Of a stretch of 41,815 bases of DNA, positions 7,071 to 17,959 are shown piece by piece. The position numbers were made by a program, and so were the translations under genes. Position 1 is the first letter of the stretch. The number at the start of each line of letters is the position of its first letter. The stretch is from Viridibacillus soli (GTDB taxonomy: Bacteria > Bacillota > Bacilli > Bacillales_A > Planococcaceae), in assembly GCF_016612995.1 (NCBI RefSeq), contig NZ_JAEOAH010000020.1, positions 1 to 41,815 on the forward strand. The letters run 5' to 3'. The notes below the pieces were generated by a model. It had not been told where the DNA came from. It worked only from the letters and a program-made list of their open reading frames with translations, and made no database searches.

Positions 7071-8639
7071 CTACAACAATACTCTCCAATTATGATTACA
7101 TGTTGCTGTAATTTCCTTCATTATTAATAATTCATTTGCAATGAGCTCCGTCATATCGGTTTGAATTTCTTTTAGAATAGGCTTCCCTTTGAACATATCA
7201 AAATTACCTGCCCCACTCGCACGGTAGCTATTCATCACGACTGGATATTGACCTTCAAGCTTAATTGGTAGCCCTTCGTATACTAGTTTTGTTACACGTT
7301 CTCCAATAGGATTAGAAATTTTCAGCTCATATTCGATACCTTCCCACATGTCATAGTTATAATGTTGAGCTTTTGGTTCAGCAAATGCTAGATTCACTAT
7401 TATTTCTCCGTTTTTTTCACTAAAATAGGTAGCGCATTGCTCTAATGCATCTTTTATATCTTGACCAGTCAATTGAAGTACCTTTAATGTATTCGGATAA
7501 ATATAATTTGAAACAATGTCTCGCATTGTGACAGAGTGGCTAAAACCTTGCGCATCATTATTAAATAATGCTGTACTCGAAATCACCGCTCCCGATACTT
7601 TCATTTGAAGTTTATTAATAAATTCTACATATGGATGATCTTCCATACGGGCTTGAAAAGTATTAGTAATTTGCATATTCCCTTTGATTTTGCCAATTCT
7701 TTGGTCTAGCCATTGCTCAGTCTCCTCTTGAATTGCGGCAATAGCTTCGAGTGTGGTCGGGTCTGCCTGGACACATTCATCAATTGTAATAAGATTAGCT
7801 TCATGTTCAATATTTACCACCTTTCCTTCTGAATCGTGTGTAATGGAGAAAATGACTTCTCCAATTGCCTGTCCTTGTGTACCTGGTTGTACAATAGCGA
7901 CACCATTTAGTTCACCATCTAACAAACGATGTTGATGGCCTGTGATCAGAACATCAATGTTAGATATACTTTCACATATAGCAAAACCTTGATTTTCTCC
8001 AGTATTTTGCTCTGTATATTCAGCAGTTTGTAAATCCCGCTCAAATCCTCCATGATAAGCAACAATTAGTACATCCACTTTTTCTTCTTGAATTATTTGG
8101 TTGCACCAATATTCAGTTGCTTGGAAAGCATCTTCAAATTGCAAACCTTCAATATTGGCTGCTTCCTCCCATAGTGGTACGAAGTGTGTTGTAACCCCTA
8201 GAATCGCTAGACGTATACCTTCTATTTCTTTAATAATATAAGGTTTCCCAAAATAAGGAAGACTACTTTTTTTACTAACAATATTCGCACCCAACCATGG
8301 AAAGCGAGACTGTCCGACAACATTTGATAAAGTATTTAATCCAAAATTAAATTCGTGGTTTCCAAATATAGCTGCGTCATAGTGTAAATAATTTGCGACT
8401 TGAATGATCGGATTATCCACTTCCGATTTAAATTTAGCATGATAATACGTTAATGGACTACCTTGAATTAAATCCCCATTATCAATCAATATAACCTGCC
8501 CATCTCTTCTTCTTTGCTGAATGATAGTAGCAACTTTTGCTAGCCCTATTGGTTCTTCTTTTTTTTCTCGATATAGAGTTGGATATACATAACCATGAAT
8601 ATCACTCGTTGCCAATAGGTGAATCTTTGTTTTTTTCAT
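7071..8639 (-). CDS. 5'-nucleotidase / 2',3'-cyclic phosphodiesterase family metallophosphatase
   Basis: The 522-residue product has an N-terminal calcineurin-like metallophosphatase domain with the metal ligands in order: TSDIHG, DNGDLIQG, GNHEFNFG, AYHGG and GHQH. A C-terminal 5'-nucleotidase domain (about residues 315-490) includes the nucleotide-binding loop NSYRASGAGNFDMF. It would release phosphate from nucleotides or cyclic nucleotides. Unlike UshA or YfkN it has no signal peptide and no anchor, so it should act in the cytoplasm, as YunD does. The start at 8639 is chosen because GGGGAGG lies 6 nt upstream; a TTG 15 bases earlier lies within that site. It diverges from the phn operon across a 169-bp spacer with PhoP-like repeats, which suggests phosphate-starvation control. 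Confidence 0.85.
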   Translation of the reverse strand: MKKTKIHLLATSDIHGYVYPTLYREKKEEPIGLAKVATIIQQRRRDGQVILIDNGDLIQGSPLTYYHAKFKSEVDNPIIQVANYLHYDAAIFGNHEFNFGLNTLSNVVGQSRFPWLGANIVSKKSSLPYFGKPYIIKEIEGIRLAILGVTTHFVPLWEEAANIEGLQFEDAFQATEYWCNQIIQEEKVDVLIVAYHGGFERDLQTAEYTEQNTGENQGFAICESISNIDVLITGHQHRLLDGELNGVAIVQPGTQGQAIGEVIFSITHDSEGKVVNIEHEANLITIDECVQADPTTLEAIAAIQEETEQWLDQRIGKIKGNMQITNTFQARMEDHPYVEFINKLQMKVSGAVISSTALFNNDAQGFSHSVTMRDIVSNYIYPNTLKVLQLTGQDIKDALEQCATYFSEKNGEIIVNLAFAEPKAQHYNYDMWEGIEYELKISNPIGERVTKLVYEGLPIKLEGQYPVVMNSYRASGAGNFDMFKGKPILKEIQTDMTELIANELLIMKEITATCNHNWRVLL

Positions 8640-8719
8640 AAAGAACCTCCCCAAAAATATTTATATTCTTCTTTCATATTAGCAAAACTTGTAAACTTCA
8701 TTTGTATAGATTGGTAATA

Positions 8720-8762
8720 TTTACATCATATTTACATATAGTTAATATTAGAATGTTATATT
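8720..8762 (+). promoter_or_regulatory. PhoP-box-like repeats and promoter of the phn operon
   Basis: TTTACA (8720), TTTACA (8731) and TTAATA (8742) are direct repeats with exact 11-bp spacing. This matches the known Bacillus PhoP box, TT(A/T/C)A(C/T)A-like hexamers one helical turn apart. A -10 candidate TATATT (8757-8762) has no -35; with a start near 8769 the last hexamer ends at about -22, where PhoP boxes sit in activated B. subtilis promoters. Binding is inferred, not shown. Confidence 0.55.
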
Positions 8763-8808
8763 TCACTTGTAATATTTTTTATAAAATATTGGAGGAGGTA
8801 TTCATATT

Positions 8809-9726
8809 ATGTTTAAGAAATTGGGCGTATTAACAGCTGTGTTGGCGTTGTCTACAGGGCTTCTTGTTGGGTGTGTAGAAGATGGTGCTAAAGGGGTAGA
8901 CTATGTACCGGAGAAACTAACAGTGCAATTCGTTCCTTCTCAGACAGCAGATACACTTGAAGCAAAAGCAAAACCTTTAGAAAAACTTCTTAGTGATGAG
9001 CTTGGTATTCCGGTGGAAGTAAGTGTTTCGACAAACTATAACACTATTATTGAAGCCATGGACTCTAAGAAGGTAGATATCGGATTTTTGCCTCCAAGTG
9101 CTTACGTACTAGCAAAGGAAAAAGGCTCAGCAGAAGTCATTTTGCAATCTCAACGATACGGTGTTGAGGATAAAACAGGCCAACCAACAGATCAACTTGT
9201 AGATGGCTATAAATCTATGTTTGTCGTAAAAGCAGACTCAAAGATTAATAGCGTAAAAGATTTAAAAGGTAAAAAAATTGCATATCAAGATGTTACATCT
9301 TCTGCGGGTTATGTTTGGCCTGCTGCTACATTGTTAGCCAATGATATTGATCCATTAAAAGATGTTAAAGGTATTACTGTTAAAGGGCATGATCAAGCTA
9401 TTATTTCTGTTCTTAATGGTGATGTAGATGCTGCTGTTGTATTTCAAGATGCGCGTAATACAGTGTTAAAAGATTACCCTACAGTGTTTGATGATACAAA
9501 AGTAATTGAATTTACTGAGATGATTCCAAACGATACGATTGCTGTTCGTTCAGATATAGATAAAAAATGGAAAGATAAAATTACTGAAGCGTTTATCAAT
9601 ATCGCTAAAGATCCTGAAGGTCATAAGATTATAAAAGAAATTTATACACATGAAGGTTACGTGAAGTCCGATGATTCGAAATTTGATATCGTTCGTGATT
9701 ACGCAGAAAAAGTGAAAACAGAATAA
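8809..9726 (+). CDS. phnD: Phosphonate/phosphite-type ABC transporter binding lipoprotein
   Basis: The 305-residue protein has a lipoprotein signal peptide with lipobox LLVGC (Cys22) and should be tethered outside the membrane. The mature part is a type II periplasmic-binding fold of the PhnD family: LTVQFVPSQTAD at the start, DIGFLPPSAYVLA, YQDVTSSAGYVWPA (the Ser-rich ligand loop), and DAAVVFQDARN. Members bind phosphonate, phosphite, hypophosphite or phosphate analogues; the ligand cannot be fixed by eye. GGAGGAGG precedes the ATG by 11 nt. It is the first gene of phnD-C-E-E, behind PhoP-like repeats. No phosphonate-cleaving enzyme (C-P lyase, PhnX, PtxD) follows, so the window gives uptake but not catabolism. 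Confidence 0.92.
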   Translation: MFKKLGVLTAVLALSTGLLVGCVEDGAKGVDYVPEKLTVQFVPSQTADTLEAKAKPLEKLLSDELGIPVEVSVSTNYNTIIEAMDSKKVDIGFLPPSAYVLAKEKGSAEVILQSQRYGVEDKTGQPTDQLVDGYKSMFVVKADSKINSVKDLKGKKIAYQDVTSSAGYVWPAATLLANDIDPLKDVKGITVKGHDQAIISVLNGDVDAAVVFQDARNTVLKDYPTVFDDTKVIEFTEMIPNDTIAVRSDIDKKWKDKITEAFINIAKDPEGHKIIKEIYTHEGYVKSDDSKFDIVRDYAEKVKTE

Positions 9727-9821
9727 TTTAAGATGGGGCTGTATTAGTGGAGAAACTCCATATAGTGCACCCTTTATTCATCATCAGACTAGTTTGTAGT
9801 AAAGGAGGTTGTGGAAATTAC

Positions 9822-10604
9822 GTGATTGAATTTAAACAAGTATCTAAAATTTACCCGAATGGCGTTATCGGTCTTGATAATATTAATTTAACAATTGAAA
9901 AAGGTGAGTTTGTCGTTATTGTTGGCTTATCTGGCGCTGGAAAGTCTACTTTTCTTCGTTCAATAAATCGTCTACACGAGATTAGTACAGGTGAGATTAT
10001 TATTGATAATACTTCAATAACGAGAGCAAAAGGTAGACAACTCCTTACAATTCGTCGAGACATCGGTATGATTTTTCAAAGCTTTAACTTAGTGAAACGC
10101 TCTACTGTTATTCGTAATGTACTTGCAGGACGTGTCGGTTACCATTCTACGATACGTACCATATTAGGTCTATTTCCACCAGAAGATAAAGAATTAGCAA
10201 TGCGTGCACTCGAACGTGTCAATATTATTGATAAGGCATATACAAGATCCGACCAATTATCAGGTGGCCAACAACAACGTGTCTCTATTGCACGTGCATT
10301 AGCTCAAGAGGCAAAAATTATTTTAGCTGATGAGCCAGTCGCTTCTCTAGATCCATTAACGACTGTACAAGTGTTAGAGGATTTAAAAACAATTAATGTA
10401 GAGCTCGGCATCACTTTAGTAGTCAATTTACATTCAATCGAATTAGCCAGACAATATGCTACACGAATTGTGGGTTTACAAGATGGACGTGTGGTATTCG
10501 ATGGTCCTGTAGAGCAGGCAACAGATGAACGTTTTAAAGAAATATATGGCCAACCTTATGAGGTGAAAAAAAGTGAGAAAATCATTAACACACCCACCGC
10601 ATAA
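9822..10604 (+). CDS. phnC: Phosphonate-type ABC transporter ATPase
   Basis: The 260-residue ATPase energises uptake by the two PhnE permeases. It shows Walker [11 protein letters not shown]-loop MIFQSFNL, signature LSGGQQQR, Walker B IILADEP with SLDP, and the H-loop NLHS. Members of the family begin MIEF..VSK.YPNG; here [14 protein letters not shown] starts at a GTG at 9822. GGAGG lies 13 nt before it, a little long. A GTG at 9747 would add 25 residues with no family counterpart. The coding end overlaps the start of the first phnE by 32 bases. Confidence 0.92.
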   Translation: MIEFKQVSKIYPNGVIGLDNINLTIEKGEFVVIVGLSGAGKSTFLRSINRLHEISTGEIIIDNTSITRAKGRQLLTIRRDIGMIFQSFNLVKRSTVIRNVLAGRVGYHSTIRTILGLFPPEDKELAMRALERVNIIDKAYTRSDQLSGGQQQRVSIARALAQEAKIILADEPVASLDPLTTVQVLEDLKTINVELGITLVVNLHSIELARQYATRIVGLQDGRVVFDGPVEQATDERFKEIYGQPYEVKKSEKIINTPTA

Positions 10605-11379
10605 AGAATTTTCACGTATAAATATGAAGAAGAGGAAACATATTTGGACTACCTTATTCATCATATTGTTATTTGCTTGGAGTATAAGGCAGACGGAAAC
10701 TTCTCTTCTCGATTTCATTCATGGTTTCTCGAATATGTTTGATTTACTAGTACAAATGTTTCCACCAAATTGGGCCTATTTTGATAATGTAATCCCCCCC
10801 ATGCTTGATACACTTAGGATGGCCCTATTAGGGACCACCATTGGGGCTATACTCGCCATACCGTTTGCTCTACTTTCAGCAAGTAATGTATTTACAAATA
10901 AATGGCTCTATTACCCAGTACGCTTCATCCTAAATCTCGTACGGACGATTCCAGAGCTTTTACTCGCAGCAATTTTTGTAGCAATTCTAGGATTAGGTCC
11001 ATTACCTGGCATTTTTGCTTTAGGCATTTTTTCAATGGGCATAATTGCAAAGCTTACATATGAAGCTACTGAAGGTATAGACCCGGGACCACTAGAAGCA
11101 ATGACAGCTGTTGGTGCAAATAAGATACAGTGGATAGGCTATTCGGTAGTGCCACAAGTAACGCCCTACTATATCTCCTTCGTACTTTATGCTCTTGAGA
11201 TCAATGTGAGGGCTGCAGCTATTTTAGGGTTAGTAGGTGCAGGTGGTATCGGTGAATATTATGATAAAACGCTTGGATTTTTAGAATACGACAAAGTAAG
11301 TACAATTATCATTTGTACACTACTTGTTGTTGTAGCAATCGATTTTGTAAGTACGAAGCTACGGGAGAAATTACTATGA
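10573..11379 (+). CDS. phnE: Phosphonate-type ABC transporter permease 1
   Basis: The 268-residue membrane protein has about six hydrophobic segments and the binding-protein-dependent permease loop [20 protein letters not shown] near residue 175, which contacts the ATPase. It starts at a GTG (10573) with GAGG 9 nt upstream, inside the end of phnC. The stop TGA overlaps the ATG of the second phnE (ATGA). It pairs with permease 2 to form the channel. Confidence 0.9.
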   Translation: MRKSLTHPPHKEFSRINMKKRKHIWTTLFIILLFAWSIRQTETSLLDFIHGFSNMFDLLVQMFPPNWAYFDNVIPPMLDTLRMALLGTTIGAILAIPFALLSASNVFTNKWLYYPVRFILNLVRTIPELLLAAIFVAILGLGPLPGIFALGIFSMGIIAKLTYEATEGIDPGPLEAMTAVGANKIQWIGYSVVPQVTPYYISFVLYALEINVRAAAILGLVGAGGIGEYYDKTLGFLEYDKVSTIIICTLLVVVAIDFVSTKLREKLL

Positions 11380-12176
11380 AAAATACAGCGTATCCAATGA
11401 AACCAAAACGTTCAAGATGGAAACTTTGGTCTATTTATATATTGTTGTTCTTAGTATATGTATGGGCATTATCTGGAGTCCCCTTGGAAGGCTTTAAAGA
11501 GACAGCAGGGCAAATTACAAAATCTATTATTAACGGTCTTTTTGCTCCAGATTGGGATTATGTTTATTTACCTGATGGTGAAGACTTACTACGCGGGTTA
11601 CTTGATACATTAGCGATTGCCATTTTAGGAACTTTCGTCTCTGCGTTCTTTTGCATTCCGTTCGCATTTTGGGCAGCAAATAATATTTCAAAAAGTGTAC
11701 TACTAACTCAATCCGGAAAATTCATGCTGAGCTTTATCCGAACGTTTCCAGAACTGGTCATGGCATTAATATTCATCAAAGTAGTCGGTCCTGGATCATT
11801 TGCGGGTGTTCTTGCGTTAGGGCTACATTCTATTGGGATGCTAGGAAAATTATTTGCAGAAGAAATTGAAAATATTGACCTTGGACCAACTGAAGCTTTG
11901 AAAGCCACTGGAGCAAATCCAATCCAAATGTTATGGTTTGCTGTTGTACCACAAGTAATCCCAGGTTTTATCTCGTATACATTGTATCGTTTTGAGATCA
12001 ACCTTCGCTCTGCCAGTGTATTAGGTATTATTGGTGCAGGCGGGATTGGAACACCCTTAATATTCGCCATTCAATCACGTGATTGGAGTCGAGTTGGCAT
12101 CATTTTGTTAGGCATTATTGTAATGGTAACGATCATTGATATGATTTCTAGCTCAATACGAAAAAGAATCGTCTAA
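11376..12176 (+). CDS. phnE: Phosphonate-type ABC transporter permease 2
   Basis: The 266-residue permease parallels the preceding gene: about six hydrophobic segments and the EAA-type loop EALKATGANPIQMLWFAVVP near residue 170. The start ATG overlaps the preceding TGA, with GGGAG 8 nt upstream. An upstream extension to 11313 would lie within permease 1 and is rejected. Two different PhnE proteins in tandem, rather than one used as a homodimer, are common in Firmicute phn operons. Confidence 0.9.
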   Translation: MKNTAYPMKPKRSRWKLWSIYILLFLVYVWALSGVPLEGFKETAGQITKSIINGLFAPDWDYVYLPDGEDLLRGLLDTLAIAILGTFVSAFFCIPFAFWAANNISKSVLLTQSGKFMLSFIRTFPELVMALIFIKVVGPGSFAGVLALGLHSIGMLGKLFAEEIENIDLGPTEALKATGANPIQMLWFAVVPQVIPGFISYTLYRFEINLRSASVLGIIGAGGIGTPLIFAIQSRDWSRVGIILLGIIVMVTIIDMISSSIRKRIV

Positions 12177-12204
12177 GTAAATTGACTATTTGGAGGTAAA
12201 GGAA

Positions 12205-14106
12205 ATGAAAAAATTTCTGTTACGAAGTATTGTTACTTTTCTAGCATTATTTGCATTTATGGCCAATGTGGACATCAGTTTTGCAGAAAACTCATCTGAT
12301 CCAGCACCTATTTTAGTACCAACAACACCGAACGGAAAAAAAGTTTTGTTTGATAATAGTCATGGTCAAACAGCTGGCCAAGCAGATTGGGTCATTAATG
12401 GCGCATTTTCAGATTTTGCTAATGCATTAGTTGCTGAAGATTATTATGTTAAAGAACATCGTAGTGCAAACCCCTTAACATTACAAGACTTACAAGGATA
12501 CGATGTATTTGTAATACCAGAAGCTCAAATTCCTTTTAAGCAATCTGAACAAGAGGCAATTGCTACATTTGCTAAGCAAGGTGGAGGTGTATTTTTTATC
12601 GCCGATCACTACAATGCAGATCGAAATTTAAATCGTTGGGATTCAAATGAAGTAATGAATGGCTGGCGCCGAGGAGCATTTAATAATCCTACAAAAGGGA
12701 TGTCGCAAAGTGAAATTGCAGCAATGACTGGCGTAGAGAGCTCTGATTGGTTAAGTGATGAATTTGGCGTTCGATTCCGTTTCAATGCTGTCGATAATAC
12801 TGAAGCCAATATGATCGTACCTGCAGCAGAATCTTTCGGTATTACTACTGGGATTAATGCGATATCCATCCATGCTGGATCAACATTAGCCATTACTAAA
12901 CCATCATTGGCTAAAGGTATTGTCTATTTGCCAAATGGTTTAACATCTGCAGCGAATAAATGGAACAGTGCTGTCGATCAAGGAGTCTACTTTGGCGGGG
13001 GCATAAATGAAGGCCCATTTGTTGCTATTGGTAAAAAAGAGCTTGGAAAATCTGCCTTCATCGGAGATTCATCACCTGTTGAAGATAACACACCAAAATA
13101 TCTAAATGAAGAAAATGGTGGTGCTAAACGCACTTATTCAGGATTTACAGAAAAAGATAACGGTAAGTTACTAGTGAAAGTAGTGAAATGGTTAGCACAA
13201 AAAGAAACTTATACTGATTTTACAACTTCTGCAATTACATTAGATCAAGCTTCACCGATTCTACCATTAGAAACTACTGAGTTATCAACAGAAACACAAG
13301 CAGAACCATGGCGGGCTCCTGCAACGAATTATAAATGGTATGATCCATCAACTTTTAAACAAGGTTCTTATGGAGCGAGCACCAATACGCCGCCTATACC
13401 TAGTGATCAATATAGTGTAAACACACCAAGCACTCTTCCATTAGAAGGCATACCATTTCCTGTAGAAATAGTACTCAATCAATTAACGCCATATTCTCAA
13501 GTAACGAATGCACAAATTCAAGTATATCTATCAGGCGGGCAAAGTATTTCACAAGTTCAAGCTTCTGATGGAACGTGGCCAACAAGCTATGGTTACGGCA
13601 ATGTGGGAACATTAACAGCAGACAGCAATGGGCAAATTCGAAAAACTATTATGATGCGTTTAAATCCTACAATTACAGCTCAAGAAGCAACTATTCGCTT
13701 ACGCTTAGGTTCTGGAAATAATGTTGTAACACAATCAGTTGCTCTTTCAGCCCTAACAGATCCATATGTTGTACTTGCTCCAAAATCACTTCCAAAAAAC
13801 GGATATTCCTTCCCTATCCAGGTTGTCCTAAATGGATTAACACCCCATTCTCAAGTGACAAATGGACAAATTCAAGTATATATTGAGGGTGGGCAGAGTA
13901 TTTCACAAGTCCAATCGCCTGATGGTACTTGGCCGACGAATTATGGTTACAGTGATGTAGGAACATTGACAGCGAATGAGAACGGGCGCGCTATGAAAAC
14001 TATTTACCTACGTTTAAATCCATCTGTCACGAATACGTCAGCAAACCTCAGACTACGCTTAGGATCTGGAAATAATGTATTAACAAACACTGTTGAGTTA
14101 CATTAA
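12205..14106 (+). CDS. Large secreted protein with GATase-like domain and duplicated C-terminal repeat
   Basis: The 633-residue product has a Sec signal peptide (residues 1 to ~28, ending DISFA). Residues ~45-330 form a class-I glutamine-amidotransferase-like fold of the DUF4350/ThuA kind: KKVLFDNSHGQTAGQADW, then YDVFVIPEAQIPF, QGGGVFFIADHYNADRN and GKSAFIGDSSPVEDN. Two homologous modules of ~100 residues follow (about 418-522 and 531-633), each with PYSQVTN- or PHSQVTN-, GGQSISQVQ.DGTWPT and LRLGSGNNV. They look like beta-sandwich surface modules. GGAGG lies 8 nt before this ATG; a TTG at 12190 lies at that site. It follows phnE by 28 nt and is probably in the same Pho-controlled transcript, suggesting extracellular phosphorus scavenging. 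The enzymatic activity is unknown. There is no LPXTG anchor. Confidence 0.8.
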   Translation: MKKFLLRSIVTFLALFAFMANVDISFAENSSDPAPILVPTTPNGKKVLFDNSHGQTAGQADWVINGAFSDFANALVAEDYYVKEHRSANPLTLQDLQGYDVFVIPEAQIPFKQSEQEAIATFAKQGGGVFFIADHYNADRNLNRWDSNEVMNGWRRGAFNNPTKGMSQSEIAAMTGVESSDWLSDEFGVRFRFNAVDNTEANMIVPAAESFGITTGINAISIHAGSTLAITKPSLAKGIVYLPNGLTSAANKWNSAVDQGVYFGGGINEGPFVAIGKKELGKSAFIGDSSPVEDNTPKYLNEENGGAKRTYSGFTEKDNGKLLVKVVKWLAQKETYTDFTTSAITLDQASPILPLETTELSTETQAEPWRAPATNYKWYDPSTFKQGSYGASTNTPPIPSDQYSVNTPSTLPLEGIPFPVEIVLNQLTPYSQVTNAQIQVYLSGGQSISQVQASDGTWPTSYGYGNVGTLTADSNGQIRKTIMMRLNPTITAQEATIRLRLGSGNNVVTQSVALSALTDPYVVLAPKSLPKNGYSFPIQVVLNGLTPHSQVTNGQIQVYIEGGQSISQVQSPDGTWPTNYGYSDVGTLTANENGRAMKTIYLRLNPSVTNTSANLRLRLGSGNNVLTNTVELH

Positions 14107-14153
14107 AAGATCGATACGTAGAACTCGTTAAATTGAACTTATGAGGAATTAAT

Positions 14154-14195
14154 AGAACCTATTTGAGTTAGTACTATCAAATAGGTTCTTCTTAT
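14154..14195 (+). terminator. Terminator of the phn operon
   Basis: AGAACCTATTTGA (14154-14166) pairs perfectly with TCAAATAGGTTCT (14177-14189), followed by TCTTATAT. The T-tract is interrupted but the 13-bp stem is strong. Confidence 0.7.
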
Positions 14196-14276
14196 ATACT
14201 TGCTTATGCTTTTCTAATCCTTTCCCAAGCGTGTAAAATAGTATAGGAACTGTTTAATCTACAAAGGAGGTAGCCT

Positions 14277-14834
14277 ATGCTAAAACGCTTAGTCATCACC
14301 GGCTACAAAGCACATGAGCTCGGCATATTTAATGAAAATCATCCCGGTGTGCCGATTATTAAGAAAGCCTTACAAGATCAGATGACATCTTTAATTAATG
14401 ATGGATTGGAATGGGTTATTTTAAGTGGACAGCTTGGTGTAGAGACTTGGGCAGCTGAAGTTGTACATGAGTTACAGACTGAGTATCCTGAGCTAAAATA
14501 TGCGATTATCACGCCATTTTTAGACCAACAAAAAAATTGGAATGAACAAAAACAGGAAAAATACGATATGATTGAGGCGAAAGCAGATTTTGTGACGAGT
14601 TTAACAAAGCGTCCATACGAAGCCCCATGGCAATTTATCGAAAAAAATAAATTCCTTGTGAAAAATTCAGACGGAATGCTCATTGTCTATGATGAAGAAA
14701 ATGACGGCTCCCCAAAATATATAAAAAAAATTGCTGAGCTGTATGCAGACAAGCATGAATATACTATTCTCAATATTAACGCCTATGATCTGCAGGTCAT
14801 TGCCGAGGAAGAACAGATGAAGAATTGGGAATAA
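14277..14834 (+). CDS. ypsA: YpsA-family SLOG-domain protein
   Basis: The 185-residue cytoplasmic protein matches the DUF1273/YpsA family: RLVITGYKAHELGIF at the N-terminus, WVILSGQLGVETWAAEV (the nucleotide-binding glycine loop of the SLOG fold), and DGMLIVYDEENDGSPKY. In B. subtilis YpsA has been linked to cell division and oxidative stress; the ligand is thought to be a nucleotide derivative. AAAGGAGG lies 7 nt before the ATG. The gene stands alone here; the gpsB gene found next to ypsA in many Firmicutes is not in this window. Confidence 0.88.
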   Translation: MLKRLVITGYKAHELGIFNENHPGVPIIKKALQDQMTSLINDGLEWVILSGQLGVETWAAEVVHELQTEYPELKYAIITPFLDQQKNWNEQKQEKYDMIEAKADFVTSLTKRPYEAPWQFIEKNKFLVKNSDGMLIVYDEENDGSPKYIKKIAELYADKHEYTILNINAYDLQVIAEEEQMKNWE

Positions 14835-14935
14835 AAAAGGAAGCTAGAAAAAGCAGATATACTCTGACATGATCTATCTACTACATATGACTTCACTTAC
14901 TAACACACTAAAATCATCCTAAATTATTCTCTAAA

Positions 14936-15184
14936 TTACGTATCTTCTCTCTTATAAACTAGCTGGAATCTTTCACAAACAATTGGTAGTTTATAATGGA
15001 ACTCTTGATCAATATTTTCTAATTCTTTCTTGAAGAAGGTTTGATGAACATCACGCCAATACATTAACGAGCGATCTCCTTCGCCTTCCAAATACGCAAA
15101 TTCTTCGGTGACTTCATCAAAAAGGACAACTTCCAGAGATATGGTTTTGACAATCGCAACTGCTTTGCCTTCACCATCTAGAAT
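14936..15184 (-). pseudogene. ASCH-domain protein, C-terminal remnant
   Basis: An 82-codon open stretch without a start encodes ILDGEGKAVAIVKTI, then FDEVTEEFAYLEGEGDRSL and YWRDVHQTFF. This is the C-terminal half of an ASCH/YhfF-type (putative RNA-binding) protein, ending at TAA 14938-14936. Its 5' half is missing: immediately upstream on the minus strand lies the T-run of the pbuX terminator. The coding similarity therefore stops exactly where the terminator begins, marking a deletion junction. The family call is from motif recognition. Confidence 0.6.
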
Positions 15185-15216
15185 AAAAAAAGCACACCAC
15201 TAAGTATTAGTGATGT
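15184..15216 (-). terminator. Terminator of xpt-pbuX
   Basis: On the minus strand ACATCACTAA pairs with TTAGTGGTGT (one wobble/mismatch) around TAC, followed by GC and a seven-T run. It lies 60 nt past the pbuX stop. Confidence 0.75.
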
Positions 15217-15275
15217 ACCATTTGATATAACGCGCAACATTATAGAATAAACAAGTTTACTAGTTAAACTGAAAT

Positions 15276-17194
<1,919 letters not shown>

Positions 17195-17243
17195 TCATAT
17201 TATAACAAGTCGTCTATGTGCTTACACATCACAAAAAAATATA

Positions 17244-17433
17244 ATAAAAAAGCCCAGAAACCATGCATCCATTCATACTATGAGTGGAGCAAAGTCCCCG
17301 AGCTTAAAAGTTCGATGGATATAGTAAAATTATGTAAATAGACATTTTTTTACTATGTCATTGCCTCTCATAGTCAGTTTGTTTACGGCAAACTGGTAGA
17401 AACTTGCGAGCCTTATTCTCGCTATTATATGAG
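17244..17433 (-). ncRNA. Guanine (purine) riboswitch with terminator
   Basis: On the minus strand the aptamer spans 17433-17367. P1 is CTCATA/TATGAG, followed by TATAAT; P2 is GCGAG/CTCGC; the J2/3 core is AAGTTTCTACC; P3 is CAGTTTG/CAAACTG with loop CCGTAAA; then GACTATG. The pyrimidine in GACTATG is C (C74 in xpt numbering), the guanine class. The expression platform is a terminator: AGCTCGGGGACT (17304-17293) pairs with GGTTTCTGGGCT (17262-17251), with several G-U pairs, and a six-T tail. ACTATGAG from the 3' side of P1 is perfectly complementary to CTCATAGT in the terminator loop, giving the mutually exclusive antiterminator. Guanine would therefore switch xpt-pbuX off. Confidence 0.95.
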
Positions 17434-17469
17434 TGAATGCTATTAAGATTTTTGTAATAGAATGTTCCT

Positions 17470-17497
17470 ATTATAGCACGGTGAATTCGGATTTCAA
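17470..17497 (-). promoter_or_regulatory. Promoter of xpt-pbuX
   Basis: On the minus strand TTGAAA (17497-17492) and TATAAT (17475-17470) are separated by 16 bp. The predicted start is about 30 nt before the aptamer. Confidence 0.65.
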
Positions 17498-17552
17498 TCC
17501 TCCAAATTAATGAAAGACTATTCAATCTATTAAGCGTCTTGAAAGCGCCAAA

Positions 17553-17591
17553 ATAGAAGGAACTATGTGTAATTTAACTAGTTCCTTCTAT
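17553..17591. other. Perfect 13-bp inverted repeat between divergent genes
   Basis: ATAGAAGGAACTA (17553-17565) and TAGTTCCTTCTAT (17579-17591) form a perfect stem with a 13-nt loop, upstream of both xpt and the small gene at 17685. Neither side has an immediate T-run, so a terminator role is weak. An operator or a transcript-end structure is possible. Confidence 0.4.
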
Positions 17592-17684
17592 GTAGTAATA
17601 TATATTAATTTTTTTAAAAATTACAACTTATGATATAATAATGTTAACATTATTATATATATAAACCAATATAAGGAAGTATTC

Positions 17685-17882
17685 TTGTTAGAAATGGATA
17701 AATGCCCTCAATGTAAAGGCGAAGATATTAAAAAGGGTGTAATGCACGCAGCGGCCGTCACTCTTCAGATGGTTCCTGCAAACAAACCTAAAGGCAAGTC
17801 TTCACCGATATCAGCTGAATATTGTAATGATTGCGGTTATATTGCATCTCTTTATGTCGTTGAACCCAAGAATTTAGAATAA
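17685..17882 (+). CDS. Small zinc-ribbon protein
   Basis: The 65-residue product has two CxxC knuckles, CPQCKG near the N-terminus and CNDCGY near residue 48, a treble/zinc-ribbon arrangement likely to hold one Zn. The middle is a basic linker (ANKPKGKSSP). TTG is taken as start because AAGGA sits 7 nt before it; an ATG nine bases later would give a product beginning MDKCP, as related small proteins often do, but with a spacing of 14 nt or more. Function is unknown; nucleic-acid or protein binding is usual for such ribbons. Confidence 0.65.
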   Translation: MLEMDKCPQCKGEDIKKGVMHAAAVTLQMVPANKPKGKSSPISAEYCNDCGYIASLYVVEPKNLE

Positions 17883-17959
17883 CTCTTGCTATCTTTTTTA
17901 ATACACTAAAGTGTAAATTCATCAAAAGTCTAATACATCTTCTAAAGCGAAGTTTAGAC

